Positions 18,901 to 31,014 are shown, counted from the stretch's first letter. The stretch: 64,000 nt of DNA from an uncultured Clostridia bacterium (GCA_904420015.1 CAJFTS010000008.1:43745-107744), one strand, 5' to 3'. Notes: generated by a model not told the origin, from the sequence alone. Made by a program: numbers and translations.

Positions 18901-20606
18901 TGCGAACCTCCAGCAAGGCCAGCTACACCGCCGACGACCTGAAGGTGGAAATCCTGGAAGAGAGCCTTTCGCAGGAGATCGTGGTGGAAACGGCTACCTT
19001 GCCCACCGATCCGCTCAAGGATAAGCTTGAGGAAGCCCAGGCCATCGAGGAAGGAAATTACACCCTTGAGAGCTATGAAGCGTTGCAGGAGGCCATCCTT
19101 GCCGCAGAAAAGCTGCTCGAAAACCCGGATGCGGTGACCGAGGCGCAGGTGATCGAGGCGGTTGCCGCGCTGCAGCAGGCCATCGACGGCTTGCGGGAAT
19201 TCGTTCCCTATCTGGTGCTTGACGCACCCGACCGTGTGACCCGCGGCGATTGCTTCTATGCGGACGTTAAGCTTGCCACCCGTACCGGGGAGCTGCAGGA
19301 GCTTCCTTATCAGGCAGCCTTGCAGGCGGACGATCCCGCTGTCCTCACCATCCAGGAGGACGGCAGTGTGCTTGCCAAGAAGGCGGGTTCCACCGTGCTG
19401 CGTGCTTCCTATGCCGACCTGGAGGCATTACAGGAGGATATCTTAAAGACCTATCTGGCCGCATTGTCGGCAGAAACCCTCTATTCCAATGACTTCACCA
19501 ACCCCGACATGAGCGCCTTTGTGGGCAAGAATGCGGGGAACCTCACCGTTAACGGCGGCGTTCTCCATGTGGGCAACGGCGTAACCGCCTACTATAACGG
19601 CGAAGGCGCGAAGGAATGGAAAAACTACAAATATTCCGGCACCCTTACGCTTGGCGAGCTGAGTCCCGACGTGATCCTGCGCGCCCAAGATGAAAAGAAC
19701 CACATGATGGTCAGCTTCGGTTACAAGTCCATGATCCTCTACACCTGCGTCGACGGCGCCTATGTGGAGAAGGCGAATGTCCCGTATGCCGTCTTGGCGG
19801 TGGGCGATCGGGTGGACTTTGAGATTTATGCCATCGGTAACACCTATGTCGTCTATGTCAACGGCGCTTTGGTCACCGTCTATCAGGACGATACCTATTC
19901 GGTCGGCTCGGTCGGCTTGCGAACCTCCAGCAAGGCCAGCTATACCGCCGATTCCATCCAGGTCCAGCTTCTCGAGGACAGCCTTGCCCAGGAGATCGTG
20001 GTAGAGGAGAAGCCGGTGACCGCTGCGGCGGATAAGGCGGTCTATGCCGTCAACGAGCCCATCACCGTGACGGTCATCGCGGCCGACGACCTGCAGCGCG
20101 CGATCCTGCGCAGCGAAAACGGCTCCTATCTTGCCACCCAGTGGACCAAGGAATCCCTCGGAAACGGCGACGCAAGGTATACCATGACCTTTGCTCTGGG
20201 TACCAAGGGAAGCCGGGAGCTGGATGTAATGCTAAGGGATATGGACGGGACCGACCGGTATGCCGCCTCTGTTTCGCTGCAAATCAGCGACGCGGCGGTA
20301 GACCCGGCAGTGAAGGCGGAGGTGTACAAAGCAGAAGGACCGGCGGCCGGTACGGTCAACCAGCCCCTAACCTTTACCGTAAAAACCAGCACTTCCGTTT
20401 CCAAGATCGCCCTTTTCAATGAGTCCGGGACCGGAATGGCCGGCAGCGTCAGCTACGCAGATCAGGGCGGCGTGCGTACCTGGACATATACCATTGCGGT
20501 AGGAACACCCGGTAAGCGCGTCTTTGAACTGAAGATCAAGGACGCTGCCGCGACCCAGTGGATCGACACCGATTTTGTAGTCGAAACCACCCTTACCCGC
20601 GGATAA
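15978..20606 (+). CDS. Large secreted modular protein, probable carbohydrate-active enzyme
   Basis: 1542 residues with a signal peptide (1-31, cut after TALA). Residues about 32-670 form an unassigned N-terminal region rich in aromatic and helical stretches (SGNHDLVQSSSFYVGS, AEAASPSYPKF, RGGARSRSYKNYYS); it recalls alpha/alpha-toroid polysaccharide lyases, but no catalytic set is certain. Then comes a unit present twice: a FIVAR-like helical module (about 673-735 and 1010-1072), an Ig-like segment starting VLDAP, and a laminin-G/DUF1080-like beta domain opening with LYSNDF (about 826-1004 and 1163-1342). Two Ig-like domains finish the chain. No LPXTG or SLH anchor is seen, so it is probably released or bound non-covalently. 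Role in glycan breakdown is inference. Confidence 0.75.
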   Translation: MKKGRALFRTCLALVLSLQMVASTMAFTALADTKPIAPAASDSARLPGEGADAETVAVYQAFKDRQMEQINHYVDNPSVPIEDGEGGTGEWGEAADSAAWAKAGYMFAALWANRDVERANQYVVSLCKDYPPTPGTQSYLTYFCMNLMMRTWFSFSDQSELYPGRLTKEAQAALEDWFWQYLSINDGIPTGNEFSEEHILIKDSGNHDLVQSSSFYVGSQLLISSGNYADKTIGGRTLQQYHDTWAEHLRKFFDIRGRKGLIAEAASPSYPKFTMDSLLSIYDFGMEEDVHALCEAFLDNYYTDLIMETYQSRGGARSRSYKNYYSVQGIADAGNFYNYVQFGIPEYEHAYTTGTSKCHPSMLSTCATSYQAPYVLYDFAVHPEDKGSYLYESTPLGRGGNGSTYKALLPSKTLKQTYVTPDYILGAVTIDRTEEYMKIHTQNKWMGAVFEGGLAEGQYDSRVYVIGNGTSHMGEIEGYEDRGTTGYNEIDGIGSQGALLVQGIPERTNSDDTLVYISNDLYSTKVEEDGWLFAYDPDGTGYVAVKPSRGSIKSTVDFIGGKYINFTEDFVPIVIQCASKSDYATFAAFIAAVKATESGWTGNTFRYQNLKGEVLEMSTEQNVLPKKNGVPVDLTPELMYNSPYVKGVYNSGIVTVTNTKNETFTIDFNVPADPLRSKLIEAKAIVADEYSIESYAALQTAIQEAQKVYDNPDAGESQILAAIEILQTAIDSLEPFTPETVLDAPEWVSLGQVFTPSIKLTSRTGELEDLPYSTVLTVDDPDRLSIGANNRVTAVGKGATVLHASFDDYSQLPSDILYAYLNGLTAQTLYSNDFSDSDMSAFKGKNPNNLVVSDGILNVGNGVTAYYTGEGAKEWRNYKYSGKIKFGNLGPDVILRAQDEKNHMMVSFGIKSLIIYTCVNGTYEAQADIPYSCLAADGFDEFEIYAVGSTYIVYVNGVLVTIYQDDTYPAGSVGLRTSSKASYTADDLKVEILEESLSQEIVVETATLPTDPLKDKLEEAQAIEEGNYTLESYEALQEAILAAEKLLENPDAVTEAQVIEAVAALQQAIDGLREFVPYLVLDAPDRVTRGDCFYADVKLATRTGELQELPYQAALQADDPAVLTIQEDGSVLAKKAGSTVLRASYADLEALQEDILKTYLAALSAETLYSNDFTNPDMSAFVGKNAGNLTVNGGVLHVGNGVTAYYNGEGAKEWKNYKYSGTLTLGELSPDVILRAQDEKNHMMVSFGYKSMILYTCVDGAYVEKANVPYAVLAVGDRVDFEIYAIGNTYVVYVNGALVTVYQDDTYSVGSVGLRTSSKASYTADSIQVQLLEDSLAQEIVVEEKPVTAAADKAVYAVNEPITVTVIAADDLQRAILRSENGSYLATQWTKESLGNGDARYTMTFALGTKGSRELDVMLRDMDGTDRYAASVSLQISDAAVDPAVKAEVYKAEGPAAGTVNQPLTFTVKTSTSVSKIALFNESGTGMAGSVSYADQGGVRTWTYTIAVGTPGKRVFELKIKDAAATQWIDTDFVVETTLTRG

Positions 20607-20630
20607 CCAATTAATATACTTCCGGCAAAA

Positions 20631-20665
20631 CGCCCCGGCCCTGTCTGGACAGGGCCGGGGCGTTT
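20631..20665 (+). terminator. Terminator after the large secreted protein
   Basis: A 15-bp GC stem (CGCCCCGGCCCTGTC with its complement) and a short T3 tail, 25 bases after the stop. Confidence 0.8.
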
Positions 20666-21403
20666 GACTTGTATAAAGAAAACCACGGGATAGGGAACCG
20701 TCCTTTGTACCGAAAACCGTCCATCTGCCGATGGGAATAAATAGCGTTCCCTTCCTAGCATAGGGAGAAACGAACGAAACGGAACGTTTCGCTCTTAGCA
20801 GAAAACGATAGAGGTAGAACGGCTTTCGCGGTTGCGGTGGATGTGCTGCAAAGACCGTTTTTCAGCGCCTTTTAGGAGGCCGGCCCATGCCTGTCCTGGG
20901 CTTACGTATTTGTTCGGTACGCGCTGTCTAGGAGAACGCCTCGATAAAGCCGCCTTTTCTTTAACCTGAAAGAAATAGACAGCAAAAACGGGTACCGTCT
21001 GTGGGAGGTACCCGTTTGAGGATAAGGAGAGGATTGTTGGAACATGGATGGGAGGTTCTGATCTCTTGCTTCTTAGTTTATCAGTCAAGTGTGTCGAAAT
21101 TTGCGAAAAAACGTAAGCAAACCGAGAACAAATCATGAAAAAATGGTGAACACCTCGACTGCCTGCCTTTTCCCAGCCGGGATCAATCGATCCCGCCAGC
21201 CCCGTTGCGGACGCTTCTCCTTCCGGCCACTGCCGCCGCGCGAAGGAAACGACGGTCCCTTCCAGCTCTTCAAAAAGCGCAAAAAGAAGAAAACCGCCGT
21301 TTTTATCCCTATTTGCCGTCGAAAATCAAATTTTCGGAACCCTTTTTGCAAAACCGGATATACTGGAATGAACCAGAGAGATCCGGAAGGGAAGTGGGCG
21401 GAT
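20666..21403. other. Long intergenic region before yunB
   Basis: About 740 bases with no supported gene. It holds an 11-bp hairpin AAACGGGTACC/GGTACCCGTTT (20986-21017) that ends in T3 and could terminate a short transcript, and a short inverted pair GAAACG/CGTTTC near 20778. Frames reading through to yunB from 21089 have no ribosome site. Confidence 0.4.
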
Positions 21404-24269
<2,866 letters not shown>

Positions 24270-24692
24270 CCGAAGGGGATGTTCGCTGCGCCTTTTACTG
24301 GAAAGCGCGGGCTTGGCGAAAGAGAGCAAAGCAGACCAACCGCCGCAGCGGGGCGGCCTCCTTCTAGGCGGCAATGAAACCCAGCGGGAAACGAGAGGGT
24401 CTGCGCAGACGCCAGAGGGACAGTAAGCTCTAACCTCTCAAAGGGTACGGAAGGTTCCCTTCGCATTACGGGCCAACCCGTCCAAACATTCCTCCCGCGC
24501 CTTCGGTCCCAGAAGAACCGAGGCAATGGCTATTTTTTAGGGGACTGCCGCTCCAAAAAAGATAGGGTATCCCTATCGCGGCTTTGCCACGTCAATGCCT
24601 CCTAATTTACGCTGCAAAAAGGGATCCCTTTGCGCTATCCTATCTTTCAGGCGTTTGATTTCCCCCAGAGCCAAGGGGGCTTTTGCCGATAA
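24270..24692. other. Intergenic region after ligA with a minus-strand terminator-like hairpin
   Basis: No gene is supported. At about 24557-24581 the minus strand reads GATAGGG-ATA-CCCTATC followed by T6, a good intrinsic terminator shape but with no gene directly upstream on that strand. Confidence 0.45.
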
Positions 24693-24998
24693 AATCAAAA
24701 CCACTCGTAAACGAGTGGTTTACCCAGACCCCAGAGGGGTCAGAACTTGCTGACCCTAGGAAGGGGTACTGAAAAACTATCATCGCATCGCTCGCCCTGC
24801 AACTGGGAAACCAGTTTTCTTTGGTATTCCATAGCATTCTGCAACAGGCAAACTTTCCGTGAAAATCCCCGCGTTTCTTTTAGAAAACCTGTGCGTTTCT
24901 TTCTCGTTTGATACAAGAACCATATTTTTACTTTTTTCTTGCCCAAGCTTTTTATACTTACCCCTGGTAAAACCAGGGGTTTTTGTTAAGCCGAAAGG
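24693..24998 (-). repeat. Inverted copy of the clpX-lon intergenic repeat
   Basis: Read on the minus strand this matches the left part of the array at 6712-7025, including ACCAGGGGTAAG, CACAGGTTTTCT, AACGCGGGGATTTT, GAATGCTATGGAAT and TTTTTCAGTACCCCTTCC. It carries two better-preserved hairpins, AACCACTCG/CGAGTGGTT near 24700 and CCCCTGG/CCAGGGG near 24960. No tandem copies are present here. Confidence 0.85.
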
Positions 24999-25002
24999 CA
25001 AC

Positions 25003-25043
25003 AAAAAACCGGGAGCTTGGATCATCCAAGCTCCCGGTTTTTT
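25003..25043. terminator. Strong bidirectional terminator
   Basis: An 18-base perfect stem including A6/T6 ends (AAAAAACCGGGAGCTTGG with its complement), directly after the minus-strand 99-residue gene. Confidence 0.92.
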
Positions 25044-25050
25044 CTCTTTC

Positions 25051-25350
25051 TTATTTGTCCGTTAAAGCCCGTTCCAGCCAGATTGCGCCCACGTCAATGG
25101 CGTTATACAGGCCATCCTTCTCGGTTTTTTTCACAATCCGGTCGCGGATGCGCACCTGTGGATCGGTGTCCATCAGCTGGACCAGCACCCGGTCCGGCAC
25201 CTCCATGTCCTTAAAGGGTTTGGTGCTTAAAATCTGCAGCATGACCACGTATTTATCCGACATATTGCCATAATAAATCGTCTTTCCGCAGCGGACCAAC
25301 GGTTTGCCCTTATAAAGCAGAAATTTACTCTTCTTCGCCGCGTTTGCCAT
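25051..25350 (-). CDS. Conserved hypothetical protein
   Basis: 99 residues, basic, without signal peptide or membrane segment, so probably cytoplasmic. It starts MANAAKKSKFLLYKG and has a GKTIYYGNMSDKYVVMLQI core and ends WLERALTDK. I recognise it as a protein type common in Oscillospirales genomes without known function. GGAGGT lies before the ATG on the minus strand. It has its own terminator and no clear operon partners. Confidence 0.7.
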   Translation of the reverse strand: MANAAKKSKFLLYKGKPLVRCGKTIYYGNMSDKYVVMLQILSTKPFKDMEVPDRVLVQLMDTDPQVRIRDRIVKKTEKDGLYNAIDVGAIWLERALTDK

Positions 25351-25478
25351 CGGAATCGACCTCCTTTTATCAGCTCGTACGAAACGAATCTATTCTTCCA
25401 TCGATAACTAAATCATTTTAGCAGATTTTCACACCGATGTAAAGGAAAAAGAGCCAACCCGATTCGACAAGCGGTATT

Positions 25479-26855
25479 TTACAGGCCCAGAGCCTGAATC
25501 TCGCCCTGTGCCCGGGCAATCTCCTCCTCGATGCCGGGAATACCCTCGCCGATCTTTCCAGACAGGTACATATCGTAAGCGGTCATATCAAAGTAGCCGT
25601 TGCCGGAGAGATTAAAGAGGATGACCTTTTCCTCCCCGCTTTCCTTGCACTTGCGCGCTTCCTTGATGGCCTGGCAGATGGCGTGGGAGGATTCGGGAGC
25701 GGGAACAATGGCCTCCGTCTGGGCAAAGAGCAGCGCCGCCTCAAAGACCTCCTTCTGGCCGACCGCCGCTGCCTGGATGTAGCCGTCGTGATACAGCTGG
25801 GAAAGCAGGGGGGAGTCCCCATGATAACGCAGGCCGCCCGCATGGATGCCGGAGGGGCGGAAGGAATGGCCCAGCGAATACATCATGGTGATGGGCGCCA
25901 TTCCGGCGCTGTCTCCATAGTCGTAGGTAAAAACGCCCTTTGTCAGCTTCGGACAGGCTTCCGCCTCGACGGCGATAAAGGTGGGATTCGCCTTCTTGTC
26001 AAAGGTATCCTTTAAGAAGGGGAAGGCAATGCCGGAAAAATTCGAGCCGCCGCCGTTGCAGCCGATGACGATGTCCGGGTACTCATCCACCATTTCCAAC
26101 TGCTTTTTCGCCTCCAGGCCGATGATGGACTGGTGCAGGATCACATGGTTGAGAACGCTGCCCAAAGCGTAGTTGGTGTCGCTGTGGGAAACGGCGTCCT
26201 CCACCGCCTCGGCAATGGCGTCGCCCAACGAGCCGTTGGTTTCCGGTGTTTTTGCCAGAATGCCGCGGCCTGCTTCGGTCTGGCCGGAGGGGGAGGGGAT
26301 GACGCTGGCGCCGTACATCTGCATTATGGAGCGGCGGTAGGGCTTCTGCTGATAGCTTACCTTGACCATGTAGACGGTGCAGTCCATGTCGAACATCTTG
26401 GTAGCCATGGACAGCGCGGTGCCCCACTGCCCGGCGCCCGTCTCGGTCGTCAGCCGCTTGATGCCCTCCGCCTTGTTGAAGTAGGCCTGAGGAATGGCGG
26501 AATTGAGCTTGTGGCTGCCGGAGGGGTTGGTGCCCTCATACTTATAGTAGATGCGCGCCGGGGTGCCCAGCGCCTTTTCCAGTTCGTAGGCCCGGTGCAT
26601 GGGGGTAGAACGGAACAGCTCGTATTTCTCCATGACCGCCTTCGGGATATCGATGTAGCGTTCGGTCGTCAGCTCCTGCTCGATGATCCCCTTGGGGAAG
26701 ATGGCGTTGAGCTCCTCCATGGTTACTTCCTTGTGGGTGCGGGGGCTCAGGTAGGGAGCGGGGAGGTTGGGCATATCGGCACGAACGTTATACCATTGCT
26801 TGGGAAGCTCGCTTGCAGGCAACAGAATCTGATGGGGAATTTGATCCTTTTTCAT
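25479..26855 (-). CDS. trpB: Tryptophan synthase beta-type subunit (TrpB2 class)
   Basis: PLP enzyme that joins indole and serine to form tryptophan. The 458-residue chain is longer than standard TrpB and has the extended N-terminus and motifs of the TrpB2 group. The PLP lysine is in PSGSHKLNSA (K116); TETGAGQWG follows, then GCNGGGSNFSG for the phosphate. ATG 26855 is chosen because AAGGAG precedes it; the longer frame passes into the leader. No trpA or other trp gene is adjacent, so it may salvage indole on its own. A T-box with a probable TGG specifier controls it. Confidence 0.92.
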   Translation of the reverse strand: MKKDQIPHQILLPASELPKQWYNVRADMPNLPAPYLSPRTHKEVTMEELNAIFPKGIIEQELTTERYIDIPKAVMEKYELFRSTPMHRAYELEKALGTPARIYYKYEGTNPSGSHKLNSAIPQAYFNKAEGIKRLTTETGAGQWGTALSMATKMFDMDCTVYMVKVSYQQKPYRRSIMQMYGASVIPSPSGQTEAGRGILAKTPETNGSLGDAIAEAVEDAVSHSDTNYALGSVLNHVILHQSIIGLEAKKQLEMVDEYPDIVIGCNGGGSNFSGIAFPFLKDTFDKKANPTFIAVEAEACPKLTKGVFTYDYGDSAGMAPITMMYSLGHSFRPSGIHAGGLRYHGDSPLLSQLYHDGYIQAAAVGQKEVFEAALLFAQTEAIVPAPESSHAICQAIKEARKCKESGEEKVILFNLSGNGYFDMTAYDMYLSGKIGEGIPGIEEEIARAQGEIQALGL

Positions 26856-26904
26856 AATTGGCTCCTTTCTTTTGGGACAAGACCTTCCGTTTTCCGGGTT
26901 TTCA

Positions 26905-27200
26905 AACAAAAACAGCCTGTCCTTACACAAGGACAGGCTGTCTCACCACCTGCGGTACCACCTTGATTGCCGGCAGAAAACCGGCCATCTCCATTCAAAG
27001 CGCCAACACGCTTCACACCCTTAACGCGGGCAAACGTCGGACATTACTCACCGGAAGCCTTCCGGTTTTCCTTCCGCCCTCAGCGACCCAACGGCATCTT
27101 AGGCAGCGTTCCTGCCGGCTTGCACCCCCCCGGCTCTCTGAAAGAAACCCTCTGCCAAAGCCACTTCGCTTCCCAGGTTTTTCTCTTTGTGGCCTATCAT
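26905..27200 (-). promoter_or_regulatory. T-box riboswitch (probably tryptophan) before trpB
   Basis: On the minus strand the order is AGAGAG, GGGTGCAAG of stem I, a likely TGG specifier (complement at 27088-27090), the T-box AAGGTGGTACCGC and a terminator stem ACAGCCTGTCC/GGACAGGCTGT with a T5 tail near 26912-26942. The specifier codon is assigned by position and by the downstream gene, so it is less certain than the T-box itself. Confidence 0.88.
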
Positions 27201-27229
27201 AACACCCAAACGAAGGGCTGTCAACCCTT

Positions 27230-27475
27230 TTATTCGCCCAAATACGACTTGACCAGCTCTTGCAGCAATTCGTCCCGGTCAATTTTCCGAATCAGGCTTC
27301 TCGCGTTGTTGTGCGTCGTGATATAGGTGGGATCCTCCGATAAAATATACCCGACAATCTGATTAATCGGGTTATACCCCTTTTCCCGCAGCGCGTCGTA
27401 CACCGCCGTCAGGGTACGCCGCAGCTCGTCCTCCTTGTCGCCGGAAATGGAAAAGGTCATGGTTTTATCAAACAT
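27230..27475 (-). CDS. ireB: IreB family regulatory phosphoprotein
   Basis: 81 residues of the UPF0297 family. The sequence begins [16 protein letters not shown], where the early threonines are the phosphorylation sites known in the Enterococcus IreB protein, a target of a PASTA-type kinase in cephalosporin resistance. ATG 27475 gives the normal family N-terminus. In many Firmicutes ireB sits with ruvX and a DUF1292 gene; here neither is adjacent, and it lies between pheT and the trpB leader. Confidence 0.9.
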   Translation of the reverse strand: MFDKTMTFSISGDKEDELRRTLTAVYDALREKGYNPINQIVGYILSEDPTYITTHNNARSLIRKIDRDELLQELVKSYLGE

Positions 27476-27583
27476 GGGAATCACCTCGCCCTCTATTTTA
27501 CGATACAAGGCCCCGATTTGCAAGCCCGATTTTGGCAATCGTGTATGAATTTACAGTGCGGTTATTGAAAAACCTGTATGAAA

Positions 27584-29962
27584 CTAGGAACGCAGCTCCG
27601 CCCCCAGGTCAGTCAGGGCTTTGCGCACTTTTTTGACAATGGCGTCCGCGTCCTCATCCTTGAGGGTGCCGTCGGCGGAACGCAGCACCAGATTGAAGGC
27701 CACGCTCTTCTTGCCGTCGGCCACCTGCTTGCCCTTGTAGACGTCGAACAGCGTGACCTTCTCCAATCGAGAGCCGGCCGCCGCCGCGATGGATTTTTTG
27801 AGGGCCAGCACCGGGATTTCATCGTCGCAGACAAAGGCCAGGTCCCGCGTCACCGCCGGGAATTTCGGAAGCGGCTGGTATTGGCGTACCGGATCGCGCA
27901 AGGCAAAGAGCGCGTTAAAATCGAGCACCGCCGCACAGGCGCGCGCCCCCAGCCCGTAGTTTTCCAGCACCTTCGGATGCAGCTCGCCGATCACGCCGAA
28001 CACCTTGCCGTCCTTGAGCAGCTGGGCGCACCGGCCCGGGTGGAAGGCGTATTCCTCGGTTGGCTGTACGTCGTAGTCAAAGACCCGCGCTTTCTCCAAA
28101 AGCGCCTCCACCGCGCCCTTCAGGGAGAAGAAATCCGTCCCTTCCCCGTAAGCGCCAATGACCACGCTTTGCTTTTCCACCGGCAGCTCGCTGTCGCTCT
28201 CCTTGGGGATATATTCGGTTGCGATCTCGTACAGGGAGGCCGACAGGTTGCGGTTGGAATAATTGCGGGACAAGGCTTCGCACAGGGAGGGCAGCGCAAT
28301 GGTGCGCATGATGCTGGTATCCTCGCCCAAGGGGTTGGCGATGGTCACCGACCGGCGCAAAGGAGAATCGGACGGCAGCCCGATTTTATCGTAGAATTTC
28401 GGGCTGATGAAGGAATAGGTCATAATCTCCGAGTAGCCCAGCGCCTGCATGGTGTCGTTCACCATCCGCTCGAACTTCTGCTCCTCGGTCAGCTTGCCCT
28501 GGGCCGATCCCCCCACCAGGGTGGTGGGAATCCGGTCATACCCGTAGAACCGGGCGATTTCCTCGGCCACATCCGCCTTATGCTCTACGTCCGCCCGGAA
28601 GGTGGGAACCGCAACCACGCCCTCCTTTACCTCAAAATCAAGCTTTTGGAGGATTTGGACCATTTCCTCTTCGGAAATGGAAATGCCGAGGAACCGCTTG
28701 ATCCATTCCGGTTCCAGCGCCAGCTTGCGCCGCTCGCCGGAGGAATTGTTCACATCGATGATCCCGTCGCACACGTCGCCCGCGTCCAGCAGCTCTACCA
28801 GCTCACAGGCCCGCTCCAAGGCAGGGATGCAGTTGTTGGGATCGAGCCCCTTTTCAAACCGGGCGGAGGAATCGGTCCGCATCCCCAGCGTTTTCGCCGT
28901 AATGCGGACTGACGGGCCCGCAAAGCAGGCCGATTCAAAGACGATGGTGCTGGTATCGTCCATAATCCCGCTGTATTCGCCGCCCATAACGCCGGCGACG
29001 GCGCTGGGCTTATCCTGGTCGGCGATTACCAGCATATCGGGGCTTAGCTTGCGCTCCACGCCGTCGAGGGTTACAATGCTTTCGCCTTCCTTCGCCCGGC
29101 GCACCACAATCTGCTGCTCCTTCAGATATTTCTGATCGAAGGCGTGCATTGGCTGGCCGTATTCGAGCATCACGTAATTGGTGATGTCCACAATGTTGTT
29201 GATGGGGCGCACGCCGCTTGCGCGCAGCCGTTCCCGCATCCAGCGGGGCGAGGGCTTTACCCGCACGTTCTTGACCACCCGTGCGCAGTAGCGGGGGCAC
29301 AGGTCGGGGGCTTCCACCCGCACCTTCAAAAGCCCGTTGACGTCCCCATGGCCGCCCTTGACCACCGGCGTGTGCAGCTTGAGGGGCTTGCCGAAGCTGA
29401 CCGCCGTCTCACGGGCCAGGCCGATGACCGACAGGCAGTCGGGGCGGTTGGAGGTAATCTCAAACTCGAACACCGTATCATTGTACCCGATCGCTTCCCG
29501 GATATCCTGGCCGACGCGACAGTCCTCCTGCAAAATAAAAATGCCGTCGTCAATGGCATAGGGGAAATCGTGGGTGGTGATCCCCAGCTCCGCCACCGAG
29601 CAGAGCATGCCGTTGGACGCCACCCCGCGCAGCTTGCCCTTCTTGATTTTTACCCCGCCGTGCAGGCTCGAGCCGTCCAGCGCCACCGGCACCAGGTCCC
29701 CCACCGCCACGTTTTTCGCACCCGTGACGATCTGCAAAGGGGCGCCGTCGCCCACGTCAACCTGGCAGATTTGGAGCTTGTCGGCGTTGGGATGGGGGGC
29801 GAGCTCCAAAATTTTTCCCACAACCACCTTGTTGAGCTCACTGCCTTCTTCCTCCCAGCCTTCCACCTTCGAACCGGTCATCGTCAGGCGTTCGGCATAT
29901 TCCCGGTTGGTAGCCGGGATCTCTTCTACAAAATCATGGAGCCATCTCATCGAAAGCTGCAT
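27584..29962 (-). CDS. pheT: Phenylalanyl-tRNA synthetase beta subunit
   Basis: 792 residues, the tRNA-binding and editing subunit of the alpha2-beta2 enzyme. Domains in order: an N-terminal EMAP-like tRNA-binding domain (about 40-150), the B3/B4 editing domain, B5 (DNA-binding fold), the catalytic-like core, and a C-terminal ferredoxin-fold anticodon-binding domain (about 700-790, starting QYQPLPKFPAVTRDLAF). It starts 13 bases after pheS, with AGGAGGT before the ATG, in one operon under the phenylalanine T-box. Confidence 0.97.
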   Translation of the reverse strand: MQLSMRWLHDFVEEIPATNREYAERLTMTGSKVEGWEEEGSELNKVVVGKILELAPHPNADKLQICQVDVGDGAPLQIVTGAKNVAVGDLVPVALDGSSLHGGVKIKKGKLRGVASNGMLCSVAELGITTHDFPYAIDDGIFILQEDCRVGQDIREAIGYNDTVFEFEITSNRPDCLSVIGLARETAVSFGKPLKLHTPVVKGGHGDVNGLLKVRVEAPDLCPRYCARVVKNVRVKPSPRWMRERLRASGVRPINNIVDITNYVMLEYGQPMHAFDQKYLKEQQIVVRRAKEGESIVTLDGVERKLSPDMLVIADQDKPSAVAGVMGGEYSGIMDDTSTIVFESACFAGPSVRITAKTLGMRTDSSARFEKGLDPNNCIPALERACELVELLDAGDVCDGIIDVNNSSGERRKLALEPEWIKRFLGISISEEEMVQILQKLDFEVKEGVVAVPTFRADVEHKADVAEEIARFYGYDRIPTTLVGGSAQGKLTEEQKFERMVNDTMQALGYSEIMTYSFISPKFYDKIGLPSDSPLRRSVTIANPLGEDTSIMRTIALPSLCEALSRNYSNRNLSASLYEIATEYIPKESDSELPVEKQSVVIGAYGEGTDFFSLKGAVEALLEKARVFDYDVQPTEEYAFHPGRCAQLLKDGKVFGVIGELHPKVLENYGLGARACAAVLDFNALFALRDPVRQYQPLPKFPAVTRDLAFVCDDEIPVLALKKSIAAAAGSRLEKVTLFDVYKGKQVADGKKSVAFNLVLRSADGTLKDEDADAIVKKVRKALTDLGAELRS

Positions 29963-29975
29963 GGAACTTCACCTC

Positions 29976-30995
29976 CTAGAATTGTGACAGGAATCTCAGA
30001 TCGTTTTCATAGAACAAGCGCAGGTCGTCAATGTTAAAGCGCCGCATAACGAGCCGCTCCAGCCCTACGCCGAAGGCAAACCCGCTGTACTCCTCCGGGT
30101 CGATCCCGCAGATGGAGAGCACCTTCGGGTGTACCATGCCGCAGCCGAGGATTTCAATCCAGCCCTCGCCCTTGCACAGCCGGCAGCCTTCCCCGTGGCA
30201 GTGGAAGCATTGTACGTCCACTTCGGCGGACGGTTCGGTAAAGGGGAAGTGATGGGGCCGAAAGCGCACCACCGCATCCTCGCCGTAGAGCCGCTTGACG
30301 AACACCTCCAGCGTTCCCTTCAGGTCCGCCATGGTGATCCCCTTGTCCACCACCAAGCCCTCGATCTGATGGAAGAGGGGGGAGTGGGTGGCGTCCACCG
30401 CGTCGGAACGGTAGACCCGGCCCGGCGCAATGATGCGGATAGGGGGCTTTTGCTTTTCCATGGTGCGTATCTGCACGGGAGAGGTCTGGGTACGCAGAAG
30501 GATGCTGTCGTTGATATAGAAGGTGTCCTGGGTATCCCGGGCCGGATGGTTTTTCGGGATGTTGAGCGCCTCGAAATTGTAGTAATCGCTCTCCACCTCC
30601 GGCCCCTGCACCACGTCGAAGCCCATTCCCAAAAAGATTTCCTTGAGCTCGTCGAGCACAATGGACAGCGGATGCTTGTAGCCCAGCTCATGCCGCTTGC
30701 CCGGCATGGTCACGTCGATGCGCTCGGCCTTGAGCCGGCGTTCGGTTTCCATCGCCTTGAGCTTCTGCCCGCGTTCCTCGATCTCCCTTTCCAGCTGGCC
30801 CCTGATCTCGTTGGCCAGCTGCCCGATCACCGGACGCTCCTCAGCGGAAAGCTTGCCCATCTGCTTTAGGATGGAGGTAAGCTCTCCCTTCTTGCCCAAA
30901 AAGCGGATGCGAAGGTTTTCCAGCTCCTGCTGGACATCGACCTTTGCAAGCTCTTCTTCCACCCGCTTTTTGATGTCTTCCAGCTGCTGCCTCAT
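29976..30995 (-). CDS. pheS: Phenylalanyl-tRNA synthetase alpha subunit
   Basis: Class II synthetase subunit of 339 residues that activates phenylalanine. It has the N-terminal coiled coil, motif 2 (TRTQ-like [14 protein letters not shown]), the cysteine-rich insertion [15 protein letters not shown], and motif 3 ([14 protein letters not shown]). The ATG at 30995 gives the family N-terminus and is preceded by AGAGGTG; a longer frame to 31103 runs into the T-box. Confidence 0.97.
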   Translation of the reverse strand: MRQQLEDIKKRVEEELAKVDVQQELENLRIRFLGKKGELTSILKQMGKLSAEERPVIGQLANEIRGQLEREIEERGQKLKAMETERRLKAERIDVTMPGKRHELGYKHPLSIVLDELKEIFLGMGFDVVQGPEVESDYYNFEALNIPKNHPARDTQDTFYINDSILLRTQTSPVQIRTMEKQKPPIRIIAPGRVYRSDAVDATHSPLFHQIEGLVVDKGITMADLKGTLEVFVKRLYGEDAVVRFRPHHFPFTEPSAEVDVQCFHCHGEGCRLCKGEGWIEILGCGMVHPKVLSICGIDPEEYSGFAFGVGLERLVMRRFNIDDLRLFYENDLRFLSQF

Positions 30996-31014
30996 CTGTG
31001 AATCACCTCTTATG

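Noticed and set aside
20666..21403. Possible small RNA such as 6S RNA before yunB
   Set aside because: One hairpin with a short T tail is visible, but no known structured-RNA pattern could be traced.
27578..28912. 444-codon plus-strand frame opposite pheT
   Set aside because: Shadow; pheT motifs are continuous on the minus strand.
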